NCBI GenBank assembly: GCA_021842385.1
Contig: JAKCAE010000015.1
Coordinates: forward strand, 1 to 33,591
DNA from: a bacterium
GTDB taxonomy: Bacteria > Patescibacteriota > Doudnabacteria > UBA920 > VMFF01
DNA length: 33,591 nt
Reading direction: 5' to 3'
Each line of letters starts with the position of its first letter. Position 1 is the stretch's first letter. The position numbers were made by a program, and so were the translations under genes. Under the pieces are notes generated by a model. It saw nothing but the letters and a program-made list of their open reading frames with translations. It did no database searches and had not been told where the DNA came from. Of the stretch, positions 9,707 to 18,208 are shown piece after piece.

Positions 9707-9747
9707 GATCTAGTTTAGACTTCTAGAAAAGTTGAACTACCAAGCTA

Positions 9748-12700
9748 TTACTTGGAAAGAGACTGCGTATTTGTTGGCAAGCTCTTTACTAAGTAACCAT
9801 TGGTCCAGTCGGTTGTTGTTGAGCTGTGAGAAGCCTTGCTCTGGTCAGACCAGACAAAACTTGCTGCTGCTGCAACACCGCCAGTTAGAGTCAAACCAAG
9901 GTCGGACTCCGAAGCGGCTGCAACAGAACCAGCAGTGTAACCGCCAGCTGTTCTGGTTATTGTCACAACTGCAGTTCCGTTTCCGATGAGAGCTGTACCA
10001 CCGGTAAAGGTTACTGTTTCCCCTGTTGTAGCAACAACAGAAGTTGGGAATGTGGTGTCATTTCCACCGTTAACAGTAGCACTTGTCCAGCCTGTGCCAG
10101 TAGCAACCCAGGCAGCGCCTGTCTTTGTAAGGGTAATACTTCCCATTACATTAGCAGTACTGAATTTTGTTAGAGCAAAAGCGCTTGCGTTTACTGTAAC
10201 TTGTCCAGTTACGGCACCTGCGGCACCTGCGTATGAATCCTGTGCGTTCAAACGAACATCGTTTGCAGTAACAGTTGCGCCTGCGTCTGTATCATAGTAC
10301 GAAACGCTTGATGCAGTGTTAGAAGCAAAAGCTGCTGCTTGAGCTGCAAATGAGGAAGGTTGAGCAACCTTAACAGTAAGGCTGTCACCTGCTACTGGAG
10401 CGCCACCAATGTCAACTCTCAACTCGTAAGTCTTAGCTCCACTAATTGTTTGCTCATTTGTAGCAACGAAGTCAATTCCACCAGCGGTGTCATTGTCTAC
10501 GTTTACAGTTCCTGTAAAGACACCAGCGCCAGTAATCTGGGTGTTGGTATCTGCATTCCACAATGTTGGTGTGGCAAGAGTGTCAGTTCCACTAACGTTC
10601 TTAGTTACTGTGAATGACAATTTCTGCCAGCTAATTGAACCAGTACCACCAGAAGAGATTGTGAACTTAGATACTGTTTGAGTACCTGTGCTCAAAACCG
10701 ATGTAGGCAAAGCTACGTTAGTGATGGTAGGGACAGCATGGTAAACATACATGATGTTTCCTGCTGGGTTATTTTCAATTGAAGGACCTGCATCGTTTGC
10801 TGAAACGTCAGATGTGCCGTTTGAGGAACGAGAGGTGAATGATGTCAATGTTGTTAACAAGGAGGAACCAGCTGTGCCAGCGCCTACCCCAACAGGAGAC
10901 ATTGTCAATTGAACTGATATTACTTTGTTGGTATTTGCTGCAACAGGGATATTCAAACCACTAAAGGTAAGAGATGTAGCACCTGGCTTTGAACCGCCGG
11001 TTACTGCGACCCCGTTATCCATCAAAGTAACTGTTGCAACTGCAGAAGCATCTGCAAGAGTGACTGTCATGTCAGTGATTGTGAATGAATCATTGACCGC
11101 TGCAAACTTGAATGCTGCTGTAGTTACTGTTCCTGAGTCATCAACGATAGCTGAATCAGGAGTTGTAGCATCAGCAGTTGCTGTCAAAGTTCCTGCTGCT
11201 GCACCAGTGATTGTCTGACCAGTGAAACCAGTTGCATCTTTAGTTGTGTCAGAGTTTACATCAGCATAAGTGGTTAAACCAGATGATGCTGTGATACCAG
11301 TGACGGTCAACTGAGTGATGATGGTTGATGTAGACAATCCTGAAGAAATGGTTGCATAAATTTCAATTGGCATTGTTTCGTTAACTGCCAATGTTCTGCT
11401 TATGGACCATGTGTTGTCTGCTTCAGTTACAGTTCCTTTTACAGCTGTTGTCTGAGTGCCGTACTTTACGTAAACGTCTGTTAAGACGGTTGCTTCAGTT
11501 GCGGAACCAGCAAAGTCTACTTCAAGAGTATTGAGGTTGACTGCTTCAGTGCTATTACCAGTTAAGTTGAAAGCACCAATCTTGTAAGCTGTTTGAGGAG
11601 CAACAATTGTCTGTCCTGCGTAGGTTGACTGTTGAGTCAAGCTCATAGAACCAGAAGCAATTGTTAAGCTGTTGCCCAATGTGTTGTCAGCAGTTGGCAC
11701 GTCCAAGGTTCCTAAGGATACCTGTGGAATTGCGTTGTTTGCTGATGTACCACCGATCAACAAAGCCTGGACAGCAGTAACTGCGCCAGATGCAATGTCG
11801 TCAGTACCTTCAGAGTCTACGATATCACCACGAATTTCAACTGTAGCTGGTGTACCAGGAACTACTGTGAAGTTTGTTGTGAATTGTGTACCAGAACCTG
11901 ATGCAAAAGATGCTGCAGCAGGAACGTTGGTTGTGCTACCAACCTGTAGACCGTTAACCAAAATTCTTACATTTCTCAATGTATGATCAGTAACAGTACC
12001 ACCAGTTGTTATAACACCTACTCTCAAGGTTTCAACCTTGATTTGTTCACCATAAGCGGTGAAGGTGTATTTTGCTAAGGATTGATCAGTTGCACCCAAA
12101 GTAACGTTGGCAGACTGTGAATCAGTTGCTTTAACAACTGTCATAGAACCAGCGCTAATGTTGAATGTTGTACCTGCATCCAATGGGAATGAAGAAGCTG
12201 TTGCTGTAACACCTGCATTGTACTGAGTATCAGTAACTGAGATGTCATAAGCACCACGTAGAGAGAACTCTACATTTCTTCCAGAACCACCGATAACATC
12301 TGCTGTTACCTTTAAGGTTCTGTTTCCTGTTGTCAAAGCTTTGCTAAAGCTGAAAGTTACATAGCCATTTGAGTCCAAAGAAGCTGCTGAGCTTACTTGT
12401 ACTCCGTCTACAAACAACTTGAAGTTGTTGATGTCAGCAGAAACGATTGAGCCAACTTGGCGCAATGCTAATCTTGTCATCAATACGTCTCTTGTGGAGA
12501 CAGTTGCTGTTGACTGCCAGACATTAATGTCTGTGCCTGGGTTTGTTGCACCAGATTGAGTAACTGCACCCAATGCTACAGTAGCTAAAGTAGCTGTTGC
12601 AACAGTGTGCAAGTTACCTGATACAGGAGCGCCGCTAACTGAGTTAGAACCGCTCATTGCTGATGTCAACTGTACGCCAACTGTTTCACCTGCTGCTGCA

Positions 12701-13692
12701 GTTGAAAGAATGTCAGCTCTGACAGCAATGGTCTTTGAACCATTAACTGTAAACAAGCCACTATTGCTTGTGAAGTTGATTGTGCTTCCAGATGAAACTG
12801 ATGCTGAATCAGTTAATCTTGTAGAACCATCAAACAAGTATACATTGTTCAAGGTAGCATCAGCTGAAACGCCGTATCTCTTCAAAGTAACTGCGGTAAC
12901 TGTACCAGTTCCGTAGAATGTGAAGTGAGCTAAATCAGATACTGCTTCACCTTTAACCAATGTTCTAGCAGCTGGCATATCTGAAGCTGCGCTTACAGAT
13001 AGAGTTCCAGATACTGGAGGGATGTTGACTGTTGAACCTGTTGGGTTCAATTGTCCTGCTACTCTTGCATTCATAATTCCAGAGCTCATAGCAACTGCTG
13101 AGTCGTAGCTGTTTGCAGGAACGACTTTTGCGAAGCTGTAGCCCCAGGAATTAAATACTGAAAGAGAAGGAATGCCCATTTTTCCAGATGCTGTCATTAA
13201 GTAAACTGTACCTTTGTCGTTTACTAATGTACCAACTGAGTGGGACATTGCTGTTGTGCCGATATTTGAGCCTTTTGCTAAGAAGGAAACATCACCAGCT
13301 AAGACATTCTTGTAAGAATAGCCTAAGCCTAAGAAGTTTGCTTCAGAGGTGAAGCCTGATGGCATACCGTTTACCATCAAGTAAACTGTTCCGTGATCAT
13401 TGATCAAAGAACCGTCTGATGGAGGAACGAATGAGCCAGTAGGCAAAGCCAAATCCTCAGCGGAAGCTGGAACTACGTCTGCCCAGGTGTTAAAACCATA
13501 GGACAAAAATGCACCAGCTGAAGTGTAGGGTTGCTTCTGACCATTTGAGTTGATGAAATAAACGGTTCCGTTAGAGGAGACGTTTGTTCCAGCAGCGTGA
13601 GCTGCAGCTGAAGCCACAAAAGGGACAGCAGCTAACAACATGGCTGAAGTTGAACCTACTGCAAAGATTTTCTTTGCTAAAGAGGTTTGCAT
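9748..13692 (-). CDS. Putative S-layer/large cell-surface protein
   Basis: Signal peptide (MQTSLAKKIFAVGSTSAMLLAAVPFVASAAAHA), three N-terminal GTVYxM...F...GYxxxxV repeats, then ~1000 aa of Thr/Ala/Val/Ser-rich beta-type sequence. Confidence 0.75.
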   Translation of the reverse strand: MQTSLAKKIFAVGSTSAMLLAAVPFVASAAAHAAGTNVSSNGTVYFINSNGQKQPYTSAGAFLSYGFNTWADVVPASAEDLALPTGSFVPPSDGSLINDHGTVYLMVNGMPSGFTSEANFLGLGYSYKNVLAGDVSFLAKGSNIGTTAMSHSVGTLVNDKGTVYLMTASGKMGIPSLSVFNSWGYSFAKVVPANSYDSAVAMSSGIMNARVAGQLNPTGSTVNIPPVSGTLSVSAASDMPAARTLVKGEAVSDLAHFTFYGTGTVTAVTLKRYGVSADATLNNVYLFDGSTRLTDSASVSSGSTINFTSNSGLFTVNGSKTIAVRADILSTAAAGETVGVQLTSAMSGSNSVSGAPVSGNLHTVATATLATVALGAVTQSGATNPGTDINVWQSTATVSTRDVLMTRLALRQVGSIVSADINNFKLFVDGVQVSSAASLDSNGYVTFSFSKALTTGNRTLKVTADVIGGSGRNVEFSLRGAYDISVTDTQYNAGVTATASSFPLDAGTTFNISAGSMTVVKATDSQSANVTLGATDQSLAKYTFTAYGEQIKVETLRVGVITTGGTVTDHTLRNVRILVNGLQVGSTTNVPAAASFASGSGTQFTTNFTVVPGTPATVEIRGDIVDSEGTDDIASGAVTAVQALLIGGTSANNAIPQVSLGTLDVPTADNTLGNSLTIASGSMSLTQQSTYAGQTIVAPQTAYKIGAFNLTGNSTEAVNLNTLEVDFAGSATEATVLTDVYVKYGTQTTAVKGTVTEADNTWSISRTLAVNETMPIEIYATISSGLSTSTIITQLTVTGITASSGLTTYADVNSDTTKDATGFTGQTITGAAAGTLTATADATTPDSAIVDDSGTVTTAAFKFAAVNDSFTITDMTVTLADASAVATVTLMDNGVAVTGGSKPGATSLTFSGLNIPVAANTNKVISVQLTMSPVGVGAGTAGSSLLTTLTSFTSRSSNGTSDVSANDAGPSIENNPAGNIMYVYHAVPTITNVALPTSVLSTGTQTVSKFTISSGGTGSISWQKLSFTVTKNVSGTDTLATPTLWNADTNTQITGAGVFTGTVNVDNDTAGGIDFVATNEQTISGAKTYELRVDIGGAPVAGDSLTVKVAQPSSFAAQAAAFASNTASSVSYYDTDAGATVTANDVRLNAQDSYAGAAGAVTGQVTVNASAFALTKFSTANVMGSITLTKTGAAWVATGTGWTSATVNGGNDTTFPTSVVATTGETVTFTGGTALIGNGTAVVTITRTAGGYTAGSVAAASESDLGLTLTGGVAAAASFVWSDQSKASHSSTTTDWTNGYLVKSLPTNTQSLSK

Positions 13693-13862
13693 GTTTTACT
13701 CCGTTTTTTTAAACGAACGATTAATTGTTCATATGCGACAATCAATCTGAGTCTAAAAAAAGTGTTATTAATATATTTTCTGTTTCAACTAGCTTCCGGC
13801 AAAGCCCGTTTCAGGGCCTATCGCCTAGAGACCGACCAATCTTTATTAATTAAAGAACACTA

Positions 13863-13944
13863 AGCACTCCAGTGCTAGTTGCGTATTATCTGACGCCTAT
13901 AAATGTGGGGTTGTTACACCCTCTATATATATCTTTCAGATAAT
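13863..13944 (-). promoter_or_regulatory. Structured distal part of the S-layer leader
   Basis: Inverted repeats: ATTATCTGA/TCAGATAAT (13885-13893 / 13936-13944) enclosing a GGGGT/ACACCC hairpin, and AGCACT-cc-AGTGCT (13863-13876). Confidence 0.5.
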
Positions 13945-13990
13945 CGCCTGGCTTGTTTTTAGCTTCTCGTGCGTGCAAACACAATATGCA

Positions 13991-14062
13991 TAAAAAAACC
14001 AGGAAAGTATAACAAAGGCGCTTAATTTCCCCTATTTAAGCGTGTTTCGTTCTACTTTCCTG
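13991..14062 (-). terminator. Terminator-like two-tier hairpin plus T7 inside the S-layer leader
   Basis: Minus strand CAGGAAAGTA...CGCTTAA...TTAAGCG...TACTTTCCTG followed by GTTTTTTTA. Confidence 0.6.
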
Positions 14063-14108
14063 ATTTCTTTGGTTCCTGAAGTATTCAGCACAATACCCCT
14101 GGAAATCC

Positions 14109-14156
14109 TTATGATGGTACAAATCATAATGTGGATAAACCTGGTACAAAGGTTTA
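14109..14156 (-). ncRNA. Twin 21-nt hairpins with identical 7-nt loops in the S-layer leader RNA
   Basis: Plus strand TTATGAT-GGTACAA-ATCATAA (14109-14129) and TAAACCT-GGTACAA-AGGTTTA (14136-14156). 7-bp stems of different sequence, identical loop. Confidence 0.7.
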
Positions 14157-14166
14157 AGTTACAAGC

Positions 14167-14195
14167 ATTATATAATCTTTAAGGGATATTGTCAA
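14167..14195 (-). promoter_or_regulatory. Perfect sigma70 consensus promoter
   Basis: Minus strand TTGACA N17 TATAAT; predicted TSS ~14160. Confidence 0.85.
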
Positions 14196-14268
14196 ACCAT
14201 GATAATGCAAGTTCAACAAGTAAGTGCAACACCTTAGGTAAACTGAGGATATGAACAAATACAAACAG

Positions 14269-14835
14269 TTAAGTATAGAATTGTAAGACCTCAGAATCCT
14301 TGATTAATATTGTTCGTTTGGAAGTAAAAGCAAGCCCCTTATTCGGCATTAATTCAAAACCCAGGTAAACACACTCTGCATTCCTCCTGACTATCTCTCT
14401 GATTGCTGGCTGTAAATCTGAATCAGAGCTGGCTAGAATGGCAATAGCAACAGTTTTGTCACAAACAGCACTAACCATATCAACCGCAATGCCTACATCA
14501 ACGCCTTTCTCTTTAAAAACTAAAATACCTTCCTGGTTATAATTACCTCTCACTGCGCCCGTGAGAACAACTTGAAAACCTTGTTTCTCCAAGTGTGTTT
14601 TTAATAACCTTCTTTCTTGAATCAATTGTTGTGATTTTTCTTTGGTGTCTGGATGCTCTTTTATTCTTGCAAAATAGAACATCTTACTATCAATCTTCAT
14701 CTCTCTTAATACTAAACCAAAAAGACCTTCAAAATCATACTGATGCCATCTGGGTTTTAATTTTTTTTGTTTTAGAAAAACTTTTTCTAACTTTCCTAAG
14801 AAATTCCTTCCATCAACGTACAGTACTGTTCCCAT
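14269..14835 (-). CDS. NYN-domain (LabA/DUF88-like) putative RNase
   Basis: GTVLYVDGRNFLGKL, VDVGIAVDMVSAVCDKTVAIAILASSDSDLQPAI. RBS GGAGGAGAAA before the internal ATG. Confidence 0.8.
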   Translation of the reverse strand: MGTVLYVDGRNFLGKLEKVFLKQKKLKPRWHQYDFEGLFGLVLREMKIDSKMFYFARIKEHPDTKEKSQQLIQERRLLKTHLEKQGFQVVLTGAVRGNYNQEGILVFKEKGVDVGIAVDMVSAVCDKTVAIAILASSDSDLQPAIREIVRRNAECVYLGFELMPNKGLAFTSKRTILIKDSEVLQFYT

Positions 14836-14992
14836 TTTCTCCTCCGAAATCAAAAACCACACCGGACCCTTGCGGGCTGGGCGTGGCGTTTGTAAATAAA
14901 TATTATACTTTCTGACAAAACCTGTCAATATTAACGACACACCTCTGCTAATGGCTAAGTTTAATTTTGGCCTTTTGAGCTAACTGCCCTAT

Positions 14993-15493
14993 TCATCCCT
15001 CATGACGATCTAATCTGTGTTTAGAAACTACGGATTCTGTTCTCATAACTTCTAAAGTACCAACTATGCCATCTAGAGCAACCGTGTGGCTATCTAGAGT
15101 GGCTGTGTGGTTATCGAGAGTTTCATGAACCCCTGCTAAATCTGTCCTAACGACTTCCAGAGTATCAACAATGGCGCCTAAGGTGACTGTGTGACTATCC
15201 AGGGTTTCGTGAACTCCTGATAGATCTTCATGAATTCCTGATATGTCTGAGTGAACTCCGGATAGATCTTCATGAATTCCTGATATGTCTGAGTGAACTC
15301 CGGATAGATCTTCATGAATTCCTGATATATCTGAGTGAACTCCGGATAGATCTGAACGAATCTCAGAAACATCTTCTTTAAGAATTGAGACGTCTTTCTG
15401 TGTTTTTTGAATAGCCTCGTGCAACGGCTCGAAGAAACGAACGCCTTCTTCTCTGAAAATTGTTCTTAATTTTTTCTCTGTTACTTCTAACAT
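14993..15493 (-). CDS. Coiled-coil protein with 14-aa tandem repeats
   Basis: Repeated GVHSDISGIHEDLS units and related GVHETLDxHTxTL units. Confidence 0.7.
   Translation of the reverse strand: MLEVTEKKLRTIFREEGVRFFEPLHEAIQKTQKDVSILKEDVSEIRSDLSGVHSDISGIHEDLSGVHSDISGIHEDLSGVHSDISGIHEDLSGVHETLDSHTVTLGAIVDTLEVVRTDLAGVHETLDNHTATLDSHTVALDGIVGTLEVMRTESVVSKHRLDRHEG
15210..15356 (-). repeat. 42-bp tandem repeat, ~3.5 copies, within CDS
   Basis: gaactccggatagatcttcatgaattcctgatatgtctgagt repeated at 15210, 15252, 15294, partial at 15336. Confidence 0.9.
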
Positions 15494-15612
15494 AATTTCC
15501 TCCGTATACGGATATTAACAAAATCATTTTAACTCGGTCAATGCGGATAACTAAAAATTCTTGTGGATTAAAAAATGCGGGTGATCCGCAATTTAAATTT
15601 ATTAATATTTGG

Positions 15613-15684
15613 AGCGGGTAGCGGGAGTCGAACCCGCGTCATCAGTTTGGAAAACTGAGATAATAGCCGTTATACGATACCCGC
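15613..15684 (-). tRNA. tRNA-Gly(TCC)
   Basis: GCGGGTA...TACCCGC-T-CCA, anticodon loop TTTCCAA. Confidence 0.93.
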
Positions 15685-15700
15685 GCTGTTGATATTTTGG

Positions 15701-15774
15701 TCGGGAACCCGGGACTCGAACCCGGAACCTCTCGCTCCCAAAGCGAGCGCTCTAGCCAATTGAGCCAGTTCCCG
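15701..15774 (-). tRNA. tRNA-Pro(TGG)
   Basis: CGGGAAC...GTTCCCG-A-CCA, anticodon loop TTTGGGA. Confidence 0.93.
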
Positions 15775-15813
15775 TTAAAGTTTGGCAGGATATCCTGCCA
15801 AACATGTTTCTTG

Positions 15814-16095
15814 TTATTCTCCCTTAACCGCTTCTTTCAAACCCTTGCCTGCTCTAAACTTTGGAACTTTTGTTGCGGCAATCTGAATTCTTTCTGTTGG
15901 GTTCTGCGGGTTAACACCTGCTCTTGCTGCTCTGTTGCTTACTGAAAACTGCCCAAATCCCGTTATATTAACCTCATCGCCTTTTTTTAGAGTTTCAGAA
16001 ATAACATCTATTAAAGTATTCAACATTCGCTCTGCTTCAGATCTTGGTAAATCAAGCTTTCTAAAAAGACTTTCAATTAATTCATTTTTGTTCAT
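15814..16095 (-). CDS. HU/IHF-family DNA-binding protein
   Basis: MNKNELIESLF...GDEVNITGFGQFSVSNRAARAGVNPQNPTERIQIAATKVPKFRAGKGLKEAV. Start at 16095 supported by the promoter at 16130-16158. Confidence 0.92.
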   Translation of the reverse strand: MNKNELIESLFRKLDLPRSEAERMLNTLIDVISETLKKGDEVNITGFGQFSVSNRAARAGVNPQNPTERIQIAATKVPKFRAGKGLKEAVKGE

Positions 16096-16129
16096 TTCTT
16101 TTGCTGAATTGTTTAAATAATTCCCCACT

Positions 16130-16158
16130 AGTATACCCCAGGAACAAGGCTTTGGCAA
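16130..16158 (-). promoter_or_regulatory. Promoter of the HU gene
   Basis: TTGCCA N17 TATACT on minus strand. Confidence 0.65.
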
Positions 16159-16174
16159 CCAGAGAAAATAACGG

Positions 16175-16714
16175 TTAGTGCAAGAAGAATTTCTTAAGCA
16201 AGAGCATTAAACCCAAACCACCAAGCCCAGAAAATCCTGCAATAGCTAATCCTTTGCGAGCAGTGTTTGGTACTGGCTGTTCCGTGGATTCTGCTTGCAG
16301 GTCAACTGCCCCGCTATTAATCAATTGCCCCAAAGCATCAGGCTCTTCTACCTTTAAAGAACCTTGGGAATTGAGATCAGCTCTTTGAAAATCTGTTGTT
16401 GCATTTGTTGATATGCTTTTGCTTGTTTTCGTTTTCTTAACCGGCTTCTTGGCTTTTTTCTTTTGCTTAGTTTCTTTTTTCGCATTTATACTTTTAGACT
16501 TAGTTTGCTTTTTAGCTGTCTTTTTCTTAGTTTTTTTCTTTTTAGCCTGCTTTGGTTTTTCAGTACTGCTTTGTGTTTGAATTTCTGTTGTTAGCTGAGC
16601 GTTTTCAACTGACTGAGCTTGGGCATGCATTTGCGGCTCTGTTGCTGATGCAATATTGCTTGTAAAAAGCATACTGAGAACCATGGATAGTATCGCGATA
16701 TATTTCATATTCAC
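16175..16714 (-). CDS. Exported Lys-rich protein with C-terminal TM anchor
   Basis: Signal peptide, central KKKTKKKTAKKQTKSK low-complexity region, C-terminal GLAIAGFSGLGGLGLMLLLKKFFLH. Confidence 0.7.
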   Translation of the reverse strand: MNMKYIAILSMVLSMLFTSNIASATEPQMHAQAQSVENAQLTTEIQTQSSTEKPKQAKKKKTKKKTAKKQTKSKSINAKKETKQKKKAKKPVKKTKTSKSISTNATTDFQRADLNSQGSLKVEEPDALGQLINSGAVDLQAESTEQPVPNTARKGLAIAGFSGLGGLGLMLLLKKFFLH

Positions 16715-16736
16715 TCCCCTCTTTTAATGACAAAAC

Positions 16737-16765
16737 AAAAAGACCTTTTCAAGGAAGGTCTTTTT
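16737..16765 (-). terminator. Intrinsic terminator after nusB
   Basis: AAAAAGACCTT-ttcaagg-AAGGTCTTTTT. Confidence 0.75.
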
Positions 16766-16779
16766 GCTAGAAGTTCGCT

Positions 16780-17211
16780 TTATTCTTTTAAAGCTTCTTC
16801 AGGAAATAGTTTTTTGTAAAGAGTTCCTAAGACACCGTTTACGAATTTGCCTGAGGATTCACCGCCAAAAGTCTTACCCAGTTCCACTGCTTCATTAATT
16901 GCTACTTTCGGAGGAACCTGTTTTTCAAAAAGCAATTCAAATATTCCGATGCGCAAGATATTCCTATCAACCACTGTGATCTGATCCAATGGCCATTCTG
17001 GAGCAGTCTCAGCAATTGTTTTGTCTATATCCTCAAGATGAGTCTCAACACCGCCAAGCAAATCATAGATGAATACAGTATCTTCCATCCCCGGAGCCAG
17101 CTGCTCAATGTTGTGTTGCGCTAAATCTTTGAGCTGTTCTTTCTTACCGTTAAAATCCCACTCATACAGGGTTTGCATTGCTACAGTTCGTGAGAGATGT
17201 CGGTTGGCCAT
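16780..17211 (-). CDS. nusB: Transcription antitermination protein NusB
   Basis: [64 protein letters not shown]. Confidence 0.93.
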   Translation of the reverse strand: MANRHLSRTVAMQTLYEWDFNGKKEQLKDLAQHNIEQLAPGMEDTVFIYDLLGGVETHLEDIDKTIAETAPEWPLDQITVVDRNILRIGIFELLFEKQVPPKVAINEAVELGKTFGGESSGKFVNGVLGTLYKKLFPEEALKE

Positions 17212-17222
17212 GCTTTTAAAAG

Positions 17223-17399
17223 TTATTTAACCTTACGGACAGCACGTCCCTTGTAATAGCCGCAACTTGAACAAATTTCATGCATCCTAGTAGGAGCGCC
17301 GCAGTTTTTGCAAGCTGCGTATGTCTTTGCTTTTAAGGCATGGTGAGATCGTCTCTGGTCTCTTCCTGATCTGGTCTTATGCTTTTTTGGAACACCCAT
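17223..17399 (-). CDS. rpmF: 50S ribosomal protein L32 (58 aa, absent from the supplied ORF track)
   Basis: [58 protein letters not shown]. Confidence 0.95.
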   Translation of the reverse strand: MGVPKKHKTRSGRDQRRSHHALKAKTYAACKNCGAPTRMHEICSSCGYYKGRAVRKVK

Positions 17400-17433
17400 A
17401 GTTTTATGATTACCAAGTTAATATACAGGTTTC

Positions 17434-17462
17434 ATTTTAGAACAAAAAAGCCAGTATGTCAA
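17434..17462 (-). promoter_or_regulatory. Promoter for rpmF-nusB
   Basis: TTGACA N17 TAAAAT on minus strand. Confidence 0.8.
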
Positions 17463-17574
17463 CGCGTTTCTAAGCTAGGGGATCTTTCAAAAATATTTCC
17501 TTTTTAACCTTCCTGATATTAATACTCAAAAAAGATTAAATAGACGTTAACAAAAGATTAAGACCCAAAAACAA

Positions 17575-17683
17575 AAAGACCCGTGCCATAGAGCCTTAGA
17601 TATAATTGCTCTTACACAAGCCTTTTGGGTTGCCCCCGATCCGTATGCACGAAATCAGGAGCCATGAAAATATTTTGTTTTAA
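17575..17683 (-). ncRNA. Candidate structured small RNA
   Basis: Follows its own promoter. Paired elements CGTGCATA/TATgGCACG, GGG-caa-CCC and AGAGC/GCTCT; ends GCACGGGTCTTTTTG. Confidence 0.4.
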
Positions 17684-17689
17684 CTGACA

Positions 17690-17718
17690 ATATTAGCCTA
17701 AAAAGCCTCTCTTGTCAA
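17690..17718 (-). promoter_or_regulatory. Near-consensus promoter for the candidate RNA
   Basis: TTGACA N17 TAATAT on minus strand; no plausible CDS before the rpmF promoter. Confidence 0.75.
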
Positions 17719-17848
17719 GGGCCCAGAAGGCATCAAAAAAGCAGTCAAACCGTGTTGGTTGCTGCTTCTTTGCTTGTTCCCCTGGAATGCTCCAGGGGTC
17801 GTCCGCCCCAATCCTGGGGCGGACTTCCCTGATGCCGCCGCTTGCGAC

Positions 17849-18004
17849 CTAGCCGGCCGCGGCGCCGTCCTGCGTGGCCGGCGTGTCGGTGCTGCCCGTG
17901 CTGCCGTCGTCGCCCTTGGTCGTCGCATCCAGGCTGCGCTTGTCCGGCGAAATCGTCGTCTGCGGCTTGCGCGTGCGGGGTCCGGCCGTGCTCGTGGTGG
18001 TCAT
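17849..18004 (-). CDS. 51-aa high-GC sORF, predicted disordered (Thr/Ser/Asp-rich)
   Basis: MTTTSTAGPRTRKPQTTISPDKRSLDATTKGDDGSTGSTDTPATQDGAAAG. GGAGG RBS; start overlaps the stop of a 10-codon uORF. Confidence 0.5.
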   Translation of the reverse strand: MTTTSTAGPRTRKPQTTISPDKRSLDATTKGDDGSTGSTDTPATQDGAAAG

Positions 18005-18065
18005 CGGGTGAATCCTCCGAACGGGTTGTTCATCGCCCTGGCCCTTGTGCCAAAACGATGAGGTT

Positions 18066-18134
18066 TTCCTACAGCCGCCTGCCCGCTATGGGCTCATGCT
18101 ACTTCCGCTCTGCTCTTGCAGGCGACTGTAGGAA
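18066..18134 (-). repeat. 17-bp inverted repeat (1 mismatch) in the sORF leader
   Basis: ttcctacagccgcctgc (18066-18082) / gcaggcgactgtaggaa (18118-18134). Confidence 0.8.
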
Positions 18135-18152
18135 CTTGCTGCAGAAAAAAAC

Positions 18153-18181
18153 ATATTAGCACTCCCAGTCTAACAAGTCAA
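18153..18181 (-). promoter_or_regulatory. Promoter for the high-GC sORF
   Basis: TTGACT N17 TAATAT on minus strand. Confidence 0.65.
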
Positions 18182-18208
18182 CCCTGAAAGGTGCTAAAAT
18201 TAAATGGT

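Noticed and set aside
9986-12916. Several plus-strand ORFs (~100 aa) opposite the S-layer gene
   Set aside because: Shadow ORFs of a Thr/Ala/Val-rich gene; no independent evidence.
15814-16158. Longer HU ORF starting at 16158
   Set aside because: The extra N-terminus overlaps a TTGCCA-17-TATACT promoter; conserved HU sequence starts at MNKNELI (16095).
16090-16160. HU upstream sequence sharing TTGTTCCTGGG with the tRNA-like RNA upstream region
   Set aside because: 11-nt match located in a promoter spacer in one case and upstream of the RNA in the other, with no structural context; most likely chance.
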